Shown here in pieces: positions 1 to 5,849 of a stretch of 5,866 bases of DNA; position 1 is the stretch's first letter; each line of letters opens with the position of its first letter. Where the stretch lies: positions 8,683 to 14,548 of the forward strand of contig VBGS01000073.1 of assembly GCA_005889445.1 (NCBI GenBank). Direction: 5' to 3'. The notes beneath the pieces are model-generated. The model saw only the letters and a list, made by a program, of their open reading frames with translations. It was not told the origin of the DNA and ran no database searches. Source of the DNA: Chloroflexota bacterium. GTDB lineage: Bacteria; Chloroflexota; Limnocylindria; P2-11E. A program made the translations under genes and the position numbers.

Positions 1-521
1 AGGCGAAGGTCTTCCTCTCGCGGCGCCTCGTTCGCGACGGAAAGGCGGCCTATCGCGAGGCGAAGCGGCTGGGCTGGGAAGGGGTCATCGCCAAGGACGA
101 ACGCTCGGTCTACGAGCCGAACACACGGTCACGCTCATGGCTCAAGATCAAGGTCCGCAAAGAATCCGAGTTCGTGATCGCCGGATTCACGAGGCCGAAA
201 GGCGGGCGCCTGCATTTTGGCGCGCTTCTCGTCGGGCTCTATGACGGGCCGTCGCTTCGATACGTGGGGAAGGTCGGAACGGGCTTCACCGCATCGACGC
301 TCGCCGAGCTCTCCGCGAAGCTCGAACGGCTCCGCACCGAACGACCGCCGTTCGATCCGCCTCCGCGCATCGCGGATGCGACGTGGGTGCGTCCAAAGCT
401 CGTCGGCCAGATCGCGTACGCGGAGTGGACCGCGGACGGAAAGCTCCGGCAGCCCGCGTTCCTCGGTCTGCGCACAGATAAGGATCCGTCCGAGTGCACG
501 TGGAAATCTCGTGAGCGCTGA
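1..521 (+). CDS. ligD: ATP-dependent DNA ligase, LigD type, C-terminal part (5' end outside window)
   Basis: ATP-dependent DNA ligase that seals double-strand breaks in bacterial non-homologous end joining. Only the last 172 residues are visible; the first whole codon is at base 3. Seen directly, numbering from that codon: nucleotidyltransferase motif IV EGVIAKD at residues 26-32, motif V with SWLKIK at 45-50, then an OB-fold region beginning FVIAGFTRPKGG, with the LigD-typical GALLVGLYD and RYVGKVGTGF segments, and a motif VI-like stretch RQPAFLGLRTDK at 149-160. The protein ends soon after motif VI, so no polymerase domain is fused to its C terminus. Whether a phosphoesterase domain precedes it cannot be known. 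The stop (519-521) lies inside the start of the next gene, a LigD-type polymerase, which strongly supports an end-joining role over a replicative or phage ligase. The symbol refers to the ligase module only; some annotations would call it ligC-like. Confidence 0.93.
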   Translation, partial: AKVFLSRRLVRDGKAAYREAKRLGWEGVIAKDERSVYEPNTRSRSWLKIKVRKESEFVIAGFTRPKGGRLHFGALLVGLYDGPSLRYVGKVGTGFTASTLAELSAKLERLRTERPPFDPPPRIADATWVRPKLVGQIAYAEWTADGKLRQPAFLGLRTDKDPSECTWKSRER

Positions 522-1416
522 CGCGGTCAGGATCGCGGGCGTCCCCATAAGCAATCCTGACAAGGTCTGGTGGCCCGAAGAAGCGATCACGAAGGCCGAC
601 GTGGCCCGGTTCTACGACGGCATCTACGGACACCTGTCGCGCTGGCTTCGCGACCGTCCACTCACCGCGGAGCGCTGCCCTGACGGCATGCGCGGCAGCT
701 GCTTCTATCAGAAGGACTTCGCAAAGAAAGCGCAGCCGCCCGGACCGCGACTGGTGCTTCGCGCGGCGAGCACCGGAAAGGATGTCCGCTACCTCGTCGG
801 AGGGTCGCGCGCGACGCTTGCCGGCATGGTGAACCTCGGCTGCATCGCGATCCACGTGATGACAACGCGCGCCTCGCGGATGGACGAGGTCGACTGGCTG
901 GCGTTCGACATGGATCCGGAGAGCGGTGAATTCGCCGACGCGGCGCGCGCGGGCCTGCAGCTCCGGCGCGTGCTCGACGAAGCGAAGCTCATCTCGTACC
1001 CGAAGACGTCCGGCAGCAGAGGTCTCCATGTATTCGTACCGCTCCGCGCCGGCGTCTCGCCCGCGACCGCGGTCCAGGCGGCCGCCGGCTTCTCGGCCGA
1101 GCTGGCTCGTCGGGCGCCGCAGCTCGTGACCGTCGAGCACTCGAAGGCGCGACGCGGCGGTCGTGTCTTCGCGGACGCGTTCCGCAATGGCTATGCGCAG
1201 ACGATCGTCGCGCCGTACAGCGTCCGTCGGCGCCCGCACGCGCCGATCTCCACCCCGCTCGCGTGGGACGAGGTCTCCGAGAAGCTCGATCCAGGACGCT
1301 TCGTCCTGCGGGCGTTCGACCGGCGACTCGCGCACGCCGATCCGTGGGCGGATTTCTGGCGTCGCAAGCAGTCGGTGCGCGGAAAGATCCCGGAGATCGG
1401 CCGACCCACCAGCTGA
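511..1416 (+). CDS. ligD: Stand-alone LigD-type polymerase/primase (PolD, archaeo-eukaryotic primase family)
   Basis: NHEJ polymerase that fills gaps and adds nucleotides, preferably ribonucleotides, at broken DNA ends before ligation; 301 residues, a normal length for the isolated module. The N terminus has the family signature SNPDKVWWPEEAITKAD (residues 14-30), then LRDRPLTAERCPDG and FYQKDF. The catalytic metal-binding pair is in AFDMDPE (D133, D135), the nucleotide-binding segment is KTSGSRGLHV (165-174, with H173), and the third acidic residue is D222 in VFADAFRNG, followed by VAPYSVRRRPHAPISTPLAWDEV. I chose GTG at 511 because it places the start just before the conserved region; the reading frame is open further upstream, but that part is out-of-frame ligase sequence. 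A weak GGAAA at 502-506 could serve as ribosome site. The 11-base overlap with the ligase suggests translational coupling. All catalytic residues look intact. Confidence 0.93.
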   Translation: MSADAVRIAGVPISNPDKVWWPEEAITKADVARFYDGIYGHLSRWLRDRPLTAERCPDGMRGSCFYQKDFAKKAQPPGPRLVLRAASTGKDVRYLVGGSRATLAGMVNLGCIAIHVMTTRASRMDEVDWLAFDMDPESGEFADAARAGLQLRRVLDEAKLISYPKTSGSRGLHVFVPLRAGVSPATAVQAAAGFSAELARRAPQLVTVEHSKARRGGRVFADAFRNGYAQTIVAPYSVRRRPHAPISTPLAWDEVSEKLDPGRFVLRAFDRRLAHADPWADFWRRKQSVRGKIPEIGRPTS

Positions 1417-1498
1417 GCGTTAACGTGGCGCCGAGCACGATCCCGAGGTGAGGTCGAGCACGCGCGTGCGGCCCGTGAGGCGCAAGGCTCATCCGTAG
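1417..1498. other. Intergenic gap with a 12-bp perfect palindrome
   Basis: This 82-base gap separates the polymerase from the acyltransferase. It holds GCACGCGCGTGC at 1458-1469, a perfect 12-bp palindrome, but no run of T follows it, so it does not look like an intrinsic terminator. I find no convincing -35/-10 pair. The acyltransferase may be read from the upstream transcript or from a promoter I cannot recognise. Confidence 0.5.
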
Positions 1499-2152
1499 AT
1501 GCGTATGGTCTGGCGCTGGCTCGCGAAGCTTCTCGTCCGAGCGGTCCTCGGTGCCCTCTTCGACGTGTCTGTCGTCACCGAGCTGCCACGGCGCGGGCCG
1601 CTCATCGTCGTCGCGAACCACCAGGGCTGGGCGGACGGGTTTCTCATCGCGGCAGCGTTCCCGCTCGGCGCTCCGATCCGTTTCCTGGGAGACCGCGACG
1701 GAACGATGAGCACGTGGTGGCATCGCGCGATCCTCGACAGCCTCGACCTGGTGATCCCGGTCGACCGGTCGCGCCAGCGAGCCGACCGCACCGCGATCGC
1801 CCGCACGCTGTCGGCGCTCGAGCGCGGAGAGATCGTCGTCGTGTTCGCTGAGGGTCGCGTTTCCCACACCGAGGCCACGCTCGGCGACTTCGCGCGCGGG
1901 GTCGGCTATCTCGCTCTCCGGAGTGGCGCTCCGGTGCTCCCAGTCTGGCTTGGTGGCACGGCAGAGCTCTACCTGCGGCGTCAGCTCCGGGTATCGGTCG
2001 GCGAGCAACGGGTCATCGAGCGGGCGATACCGTCGAAGGAAGCCACGATCGCGCTCTCGCGAATGCTTCGCCAAGATCTCGCGCGCGTCGCGCGTCCCTG
2101 GCGGGCCACACCCCAGACCAAGCGCTGGCAGTGGCTCACCGACGTCTTCTAG
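1499..2152 (+). CDS. PlsC-like 1-acyl-sn-glycerol-3-phosphate acyltransferase
   Basis: Predicted to transfer an acyl group to lysophosphatidic acid, giving phosphatidic acid for membrane phospholipid synthesis at the inner face of the cytoplasmic membrane. The 217-residue protein is in the usual size range of compact PlsC proteins. Seen directly: acyltransferase motif I, H-x4-D, in NHQGWADG (H41, D46); a motif II-like VIPVDRS at 85-91; motif III FAEGRVS at 116-122 in place of the common FPEGTRS; and motif IV VLPVWLGG at 146-153. The hydrophobic N terminus (about residues 4-20) could associate with the membrane. ATG at 1499 is preceded by weak AAGG/GAGG sequences; a second ATG at 1505 is a near-equal alternative. 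Its substrate could be another acyl acceptor, as this superfamily is broad. No functional link to the upstream repair genes is evident. Its stop overlaps the stop of the convergent regulator. Confidence 0.88.
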   Translation: MRMVWRWLAKLLVRAVLGALFDVSVVTELPRRGPLIVVANHQGWADGFLIAAAFPLGAPIRFLGDRDGTMSTWWHRAILDSLDLVIPVDRSRQRADRTAIARTLSALERGEIVVVFAEGRVSHTEATLGDFARGVGYLALRSGAPVLPVWLGGTAELYLRRQLRVSVGEQRVIERAIPSKEATIALSRMLRQDLARVARPWRATPQTKRWQWLTDVF

Positions 2153-2802
2153 GCCTGGATCTCCCTGAGGAGCAGCGGCTCATCCAGCACACGCACGTTG
2201 CGGCGCGCCACGTCGATGAGGCCGCGCCGCTCGAAGTCGGCGAGCAGCTTGTTGACCGTCATTCGTGTCGAGCCAATGGCCGCCGCGAGGTCGTCCTGGG
2301 TCAGCGGGATGGCGCGCTGCATCCGCGAGCACTCGATCAAGTACTTGGCGAGGCGGCTGCCAACATCCAGGAAGGCGAGATCCTCCGCCTTGCCCTCGAG
2401 GTTACGGATCGTGTGGGTCAGCTTGGCGAACATGAACCGTCGGGCCTCTTCGTTGCGGCGCAGCACCGCTAGGGCGCCGTCTCGTTCGATCTGGAGCACC
2501 GTCGACGGCATGACCGCGGCGGCCGTCCCGTCCCGCGGAGCTTTCTCCTCGAAGAACGCGAGCTCACCGAAGAATTCGCCGCGCATGTGCAGCGAGACGA
2601 GTAGCTCGTGACCGTTCTCGTCCAGAAGGAGGTTCTTCACCAGCCCTTCGAAGACGACGAACGCGTGGGCGGCCGGATCGCCCTGGTGGTACACGATCTC
2701 GTCCTGCTTGAACTTACGGACGGTCATGTGGGTCGCAAGCTCGTAGCGATCGATCTCGGGAAGGATCTCGAGCGGAAGGACATCCCCAAGCGTCGCGCCC
2801 AT
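2149..2802 (-). CDS. Crp/Fnr-family transcriptional regulator
   Basis: DNA-binding regulator with an N-terminal cyclic-nucleotide-type sensor domain and a C-terminal winged helix, 217 residues from the chosen start. The beta-roll spans roughly 15-115, with YHQGDPAAHAFVVFEGLVK and the phosphate-cassette-like GEFFGELAFFEE; E80 and R90 align with cAMP-binding E72 and R82 of E. coli CRP, but D91 replaces S83, so the ligand is uncertain. The dimer helix (about 118-145) leads to DLAFLDVGSRLAKYLI and the helix-turn-helix LTQDDLAAAIGSTRMTVNKLL (167-187). There is no cysteine cluster like that of FNR. The frame is open upstream to a GTG at 2964, but ATG at 2802 is preferred: it has GGAAGAG nine bases before it, gives a normal family length and leaves room for divergent promoters. 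The natural candidate target is the divergent secreted hydrolase gene; that is positional inference only. Confidence 0.9.
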   Translation of the reverse strand: MGATLGDVLPLEILPEIDRYELATHMTVRKFKQDEIVYHQGDPAAHAFVVFEGLVKNLLLDENGHELLVSLHMRGEFFGELAFFEEKAPRDGTAAAVMPSTVLQIERDGALAVLRRNEEARRFMFAKLTHTIRNLEGKAEDLAFLDVGSRLAKYLIECSRMQRAIPLTQDDLAAAIGSTRMTVNKLLADFERRGLIDVARRNVRVLDEPLLLREIQA

Positions 2803-2811
2803 TCGGCGTAG

Positions 2812-2818
2812 CTCTTCC
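2812..2818 (-). promoter_or_regulatory. Ribosome binding site deciding the regulator start
   Basis: On the minus strand this reads GGAAGAG, nine bases before the ATG at 2802. It supports the 217-residue form of the Crp/Fnr regulator over the 271-residue form starting with GTG at 2964, whose extra 54 residues are Arg/Ser/Ala-rich and unlike a folded family N terminus. Confidence 0.6.
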
Positions 2819-2861
2819 AGCTGCACGGCGTGAAAGTCTACGTGGCCGCTCTGGCCGTTCC

Positions 2862-2877
2862 GCGAGCGCACGCTCGC
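2862..2877. repeat. Perfect 7-bp inverted repeat (operator candidate)
   Basis: The arms GCGAGCG and CGCTCGC are separated by two bases (CA). Placed between divergent genes, one of which encodes a dimeric regulator, it could be an operator. It differs from known Crp/Fnr boxes and the sequence is GC-rich, where such repeats arise by chance, so the role is uncertain. Confidence 0.35.
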
Positions 2878-2889
2878 CCGGCTCGCTGC

Positions 2890-2919
2890 TTGACTCGCCA
2901 CACAACGGGCTCGAACACT
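2890..2919 (+). promoter_or_regulatory. Weak sigma-70-type promoter candidate for the secreted hydrolase gene
   Basis: A good -35 hexamer TTGACT at 2890-2895 is followed after 18 bases by AACACT (2914-2919), which matches only three of six positions of the -10 consensus. It lies about 60 bases before the start codon at 2979, a reasonable distance. The poor -10 keeps confidence low. Confidence 0.22.
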
Positions 2920-2964
2920 GAGCGTTAGCCGATTACGTAGCTCGCGCGACACGAAGTCACGCAC

Positions 2965-2973
2965 GGGGAAGGG
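2965..2973 (+). promoter_or_regulatory. Strong ribosome binding site supporting a TTG start
   Basis: GGGGAAGGG ends five bases before TTG at 2979. This purine run decides the uncommon TTG start, which also yields a complete signal peptide; later in-frame starts would cut it off. Confidence 0.65.
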
Positions 2974-2978
2974 AAGAC

Positions 2979-5084
2979 TTGAAGCTGATCACTCTCGCGG
3001 CGCTGCTGGCCTACCTGGCTAGCTTGTTCGCTTCGTTTCCGTCGGAGAACGCCGTCCCGCCGACAACGGTGATGGGTGGGCAGCTTCGCGCGTTCTGGGC
3101 GGACACGTTCGGCGAGGGCCTTTACGACCAGGCGGAGATAAGCGCGCTCGTCGCCGCGACCAGGGCCGCCCATGCCAATGCGATCGTCGCCGAGGTCGTT
3201 CGTCGCGGCGATTGCTTCTGCCTCCGCTCGAGCGTGCCGGTGACCGATGCGGGTATCGCTCCCGGTTTCGATCCGCTCCAGGCGCTCATCGAGACGGCGC
3301 ACGCTCAGGGGATCGAGGTCCACGCGTGGGTCATCGCCACCGCGATCTGGAACAGCACGACGCCGCCGCACGATCCGAACCACGTCTTCAATCTTCACGG
3401 CCCCGCGGCGCTGGGTCGCGACAACTGGGTCATGACGCGGTCCGACGGTCTGGGCAAGCTCAACGACGACTGGCTCCTCGATCCCGGTCATCCGGACGCG
3501 GCCGCGTGGGTCGTCAACACCGCGACGAGCATCGTGCGCAATTACGACGTGGACGGCATCAACCTCGACCGCATTCGCTACCCCGACGGGAACCTCGGGA
3601 CGAACGTCCCGTCGTGGGGCTACAACCCGACCGCGCTCGCGCGTTTTCGCGCCGAGACCGGCCGGACCGACACGCCGACGAACACCGACGTGCAGTGGAC
3701 TCAGTGGCGGCGGGATCAGATCACCGGGATCGTCCGGCGGATCTATCTCGAGTCCACGGCGCTCAAGCCACGCATCCGGGTCTCGGCTGACCTCATCACC
3801 TACGGGTACGGGCCGCAGACGATCGGCAGCTTCGAGGGAACGCGCACGTACGCCGAGCAGCTCCAGGACTGGCGCGGCTGGCTACGCGAAGGGATCCTCG
3901 ACACGGCGATCCTGATGAACTACAAGCGCGACTCGCTCGCGAACCAGCATCAGATGTTCGACGAGTGGAGTGAGTTCGGAAAGGACAATCAGTACCGCCG
4001 CTCGACCGCGATCGGGACCGCCCTCTACCTGAATGACATCGCCTCGAGCGTGAGTCAGACGCGGCGCTCGATCTCGGCGACCGCCGCGGGCAACACCGGC
4101 ATCGGCTGGGTGGGGTACTCGTACCGGACGCCCGACACGCTCGCCAATGCCGGCACGCGAAGCGGCGCGGCGAGCCGCGGCGAGCTGGTGAACGCGCTGA
4201 CCCAGGCGTCGTCCTACGACTCGACGTCGCCGCCGGTCTTCGCCGACAGCCCTCCCGTCCCGCAGATGAGCTGGAAGGTGCAGCCGATCTTCGGTCACAT
4301 TCGCGGCACCGCGACGGCGAGCGACGGCAGCGCGCTCGGCGGCGTCACGGTGCACCTGCTCGACAGCGCGAGCGGCATCGCGATCCGCGATGCGAAGACG
4401 GACGGGATCGGCTGGTTCGGATTCGTCGACCTTCCGATCGGAACGTACCGTCTGACGACCGACTCGCCGCGCGTCGCCGGTGGCGTGCTCGGCGAGGCCA
4501 CCGTGGTCGCGGGTCATGTCGCGTCGGTCGCGCCGACGACGCCGTCTCCGACTCCCTCCCCGACGCCGTCACCATCAGCATCGCCATCGCCATCGCCGGT
4601 TCCCGGAGCATGCCAGCCGAGCATCGGTCCCGGCATCGCGGCGCCCGCGCGGGTGCCGTCCGGCGCCGCCGGCTTCCACGCCTCCTGGTACGGGCAGTCG
4701 GGCTACGCCACGCTCTGCCCGGGCCAGACCGCTCCAGCGGTCGTCGCCTACTACAACAGCAGCACGCGCGGTTGGCTTGCGGGAGCGATGGGCCAGGTCG
4801 CGTATCTCGGGACGTGGGACCCCGAGCCGGGACAGGACCACGCGACCGCTCTTGGTGGCGATGGCAGCGGCGGATCCCCCAACACTGGATGGCCGCGATT
4901 CAACCGCGTGGCCGTGCAGCCAGCGGAGTGGATCGGCCCGAACCAGGTCGCCTGGTTCCAGTTCACGATCGTGGCGCCGACCGTCCCCGGGACGTACCGG
5001 CTCTCCATACGGCCGCTCATCGAGGGCGCTCAGTGGATGGAGGACTACGGGGTGTTCTGGTACGTGACGGTGCGCGCGCCGTGA
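2979..5084 (+). CDS. Secreted multidomain GHL10-type glycosyl hydrolase-like protein (YngK/YddW-related)
   Basis: A 701-residue exported protein, predicted to cleave an extracellular or cell-wall polysaccharide; the substrate is unknown. Domains in order: a signal peptide (about 1-25, with a hydrophobic core at residues 4-20 and no lipobox cysteine); a GHL10 (formerly DUF187) TIM-barrel (about 35-385) with RAFWADTFGEGLYD at 37-50, FNLHGPAALGRDNW at 137-150, LLDPGHPDAA at 166-175, NYDVDGINLDRIRYP at 188-202 carrying acidic D192 and D197, and a late-barrel ILMNYKRDS at 311-319; a carboxypeptidase-regulatory-like beta domain (about 438-513); a Ser/Pro/Thr linker (521-542); and a beta-rich C-terminal domain (about 550-700) ending near QWMEDYGVFWYVTV. 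The last may resemble NBR1-type Ig-like domains, by memory only. TTG at 2979 is chosen for its strong ribosome site and the signal peptide. It is divergent from a Crp-like regulator, which may control it. Confidence 0.88.
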   Translation: MKLITLAALLAYLASLFASFPSENAVPPTTVMGGQLRAFWADTFGEGLYDQAEISALVAATRAAHANAIVAEVVRRGDCFCLRSSVPVTDAGIAPGFDPLQALIETAHAQGIEVHAWVIATAIWNSTTPPHDPNHVFNLHGPAALGRDNWVMTRSDGLGKLNDDWLLDPGHPDAAAWVVNTATSIVRNYDVDGINLDRIRYPDGNLGTNVPSWGYNPTALARFRAETGRTDTPTNTDVQWTQWRRDQITGIVRRIYLESTALKPRIRVSADLITYGYGPQTIGSFEGTRTYAEQLQDWRGWLREGILDTAILMNYKRDSLANQHQMFDEWSEFGKDNQYRRSTAIGTALYLNDIASSVSQTRRSISATAAGNTGIGWVGYSYRTPDTLANAGTRSGAASRGELVNALTQASSYDSTSPPVFADSPPVPQMSWKVQPIFGHIRGTATASDGSALGGVTVHLLDSASGIAIRDAKTDGIGWFGFVDLPIGTYRLTTDSPRVAGGVLGEATVVAGHVASVAPTTPSPTPSPTPSPSASPSPSPVPGACQPSIGPGIAAPARVPSGAAGFHASWYGQSGYATLCPGQTAPAVVAYYNSSTRGWLAGAMGQVAYLGTWDPEPGQDHATALGGDGSGGSPNTGWPRFNRVAVQPAEWIGPNQVAWFQFTIVAPTVPGTYRLSIRPLIEGAQWMEDYGVFWYVTVRAP
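4539..4598 (+). repeat. Degenerate Ser/Pro/Thr linker repeat within the hydrolase gene
   Basis: Codons 521-540 encode alternating TPSP and SP units that form a flexible, extended linker between the regulatory-like beta domain and the C-terminal beta domain. At DNA level the units vary in codon use, except for three exact copies of CATCGC at 4579-4596, which could change in number by slippage without breaking the frame. Confidence 0.7.
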
Positions 5085-5090
5085 GTCCCG

Positions 5091-5849
5091 CTAGGAGCTG
5101 ATCCGGAAGCTCACGGTCTTCACAACGTCCGCGGCGCGCATCGTGAAGAAATAGATGTCGGGCGGGAACGACGAGCTCGTGCGGAGGTCGATCGTCACCG
5201 TGCCGTTCGGAGGGACCTCGCCGTTCGCGTACCCGGTCACAGTGGAGCCGCGCGTGTACGAGGTGCGATAGAGCGCGGCCGGCGGTAGGCCCACGAATGT
5301 GAAGTGGAACGTGGTGCCGCCCGGCCCGATCGCTGGGGACACGAAATCGGGCGGTGGGGTCGCCGGGCGTGGCGTCGGTGGCGCGGTCGGGCGGGGCGTC
5401 GCTGGCCGCCCCGTCGCCACAGGAGCGTTCGTCGGGACGGCGCTGGGATCCGGCGACGCGGAAGGTGACGCCGCCGGTACGGCCGAGTCGTCTGGATTGG
5501 GAGACACCGCGACGGAACGCTGCGGCGGCTTTGGGGCGGTCGACGCATCGGGCGCGGGTGTGAGCAGGCTCGGTGCGCCCACCGCGACGCCGCCGATGAG
5601 CGCGAGGAGCACGACTGCGGCGACCGCGAACGGAAGGGGATTGCGGCGCTTCGGGGCCGCGAGCTTACGGACGATGGCGGAATCGGGAACGCGGTGCGCG
5701 CCGCGCCACTGTTCGGCGAGCTGCCGTCCCATCGGACCGAGCACGGTCTGGATCCACTCGTCCGTGTCGAGGAACCAGGTCTGGATCGCGTGGATATCGT
5801 TCGGAGTGGGCGGCGCTTTCGCGTCAACGCCACGTTCCTGGATCCACAT
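5091..5849 (-). CDS. Single-pass membrane protein with Pro-rich stalk and extracellular beta domain, unknown function (N terminus uncertain)
   Basis: I do not recognise the family. From ATG at 5849 the protein has 252 residues: an N-terminal, probably cytoplasmic segment (1-70) with several Trp and helical character; a basic KRR stop (67-69); one strong membrane segment (about 72-95); a Pro/Ala/Ser/Thr stalk (about 97-168) with repeats such as TPRPTAPPTPRP; and a beta-rich C-terminal domain (about 169-252) with FHFTFVGLPPAALYRTSY and GTVTIDL, probably a small Ig-like fold outside the cell. The charge pattern predicts N-in, C-out. No catalytic motif is visible. There is no good ribosome site before 5849 and the frame stays open to the window edge, so the true start may lie beyond it. 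The gene is convergent with the secreted hydrolase, six bases between stops, so the two are not an operon although both encode surface proteins. Confidence 0.75.
   Translation of the reverse strand: MWIQERGVDAKAPPTPNDIHAIQTWFLDTDEWIQTVLGPMGRQLAEQWRGAHRVPDSAIVRKLAAPKRRNPLPFAVAAVVLLALIGGVAVGAPSLLTPAPDASTAPKPPQRSVAVSPNPDDSAVPAASPSASPDPSAVPTNAPVATGRPATPRPTAPPTPRPATPPPDFVSPAIGPGGTTFHFTFVGLPPAALYRTSYTRGSTVTGYANGEVPPNGTVTIDLRTSSSFPPDIYFFTMRAADVVKTVSFRISS
5340..5558 (-). repeat. Low-complexity Pro/Ala/Thr/Ser stalk coding region
   Basis: This segment of the membrane protein gene encodes roughly residues 98-170, rich in Pro, Ala, Thr and Ser with ASPSASPDPS and TPRP-type units. It is a degenerate protein-level repeat and probably an extended spacer that holds the C-terminal domain away from the membrane. 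No exact long DNA repeat was seen. Confidence 0.55.

Larger units (their letters stand above)
2803..2978. promoter_or_regulatory. Divergent intergenic region between regulator and secreted hydrolase
   Basis: About 176 bases separate the starts of the two divergent genes, by far the longest non-coding stretch in the window, so both promoters should lie here. It contains a perfect inverted repeat (2862-2877), a TTGACT -35-like hexamer on the plus strand (2890-2895) and a strong ribosome site next to the right-hand gene. I see no classic TGTGA-N6-TCACA or TTGAT-N4-ATCAA site. Confidence 0.55.

Noticed and set aside
511..521. Programmed frameshift joining ligase and polymerase
   Set aside because: There is no slippery heptamer, and the polymerase has its own plausible GTG start directly before its conserved N terminus.
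286..1335. Long minus-strand open frame (349 codons) opposite the ligase and polymerase genes
   Set aside because: It is antisense to two clearly recognised genes, is very rich in Arg and Ala, and shows no family motif; such frames are usual in GC-rich coding DNA.
1458..1469. GCACGCGCGTGC palindrome as an intrinsic terminator after the polymerase gene
   Set aside because: No loop or T run is present; a CG-alternating palindrome is easily explained by base composition.
989..2074. Minus-strand open frame of 361 codons
   Set aside because: It runs opposite the polymerase, the gap and the acyltransferase, is Arg/Asp-rich without any domain signature, and is a shadow of the plus-strand codon bias.
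2803..2964. N-terminal extension of the Crp-like regulator to GTG at 2964
   Set aside because: The extra 54 residues are Arg/Ser/Ala-rich, would leave only 14 bases between divergent starts, and the ATG at 2802 has a better ribosome site.
4480..5067. Plus-strand frame rich in Arg, Ser and Pro inside the hydrolase gene
   Set aside because: It is an out-of-frame reading of the linker and C-terminal domain; the other frame has a convincing domain structure.
5095..5112. GAGCT...AGCTC hairpin at the convergent stops as a terminator
   Set aside because: The stem is only five pairs with an eight-base loop, lies within the 3' end of the minus-strand gene and has no T run.
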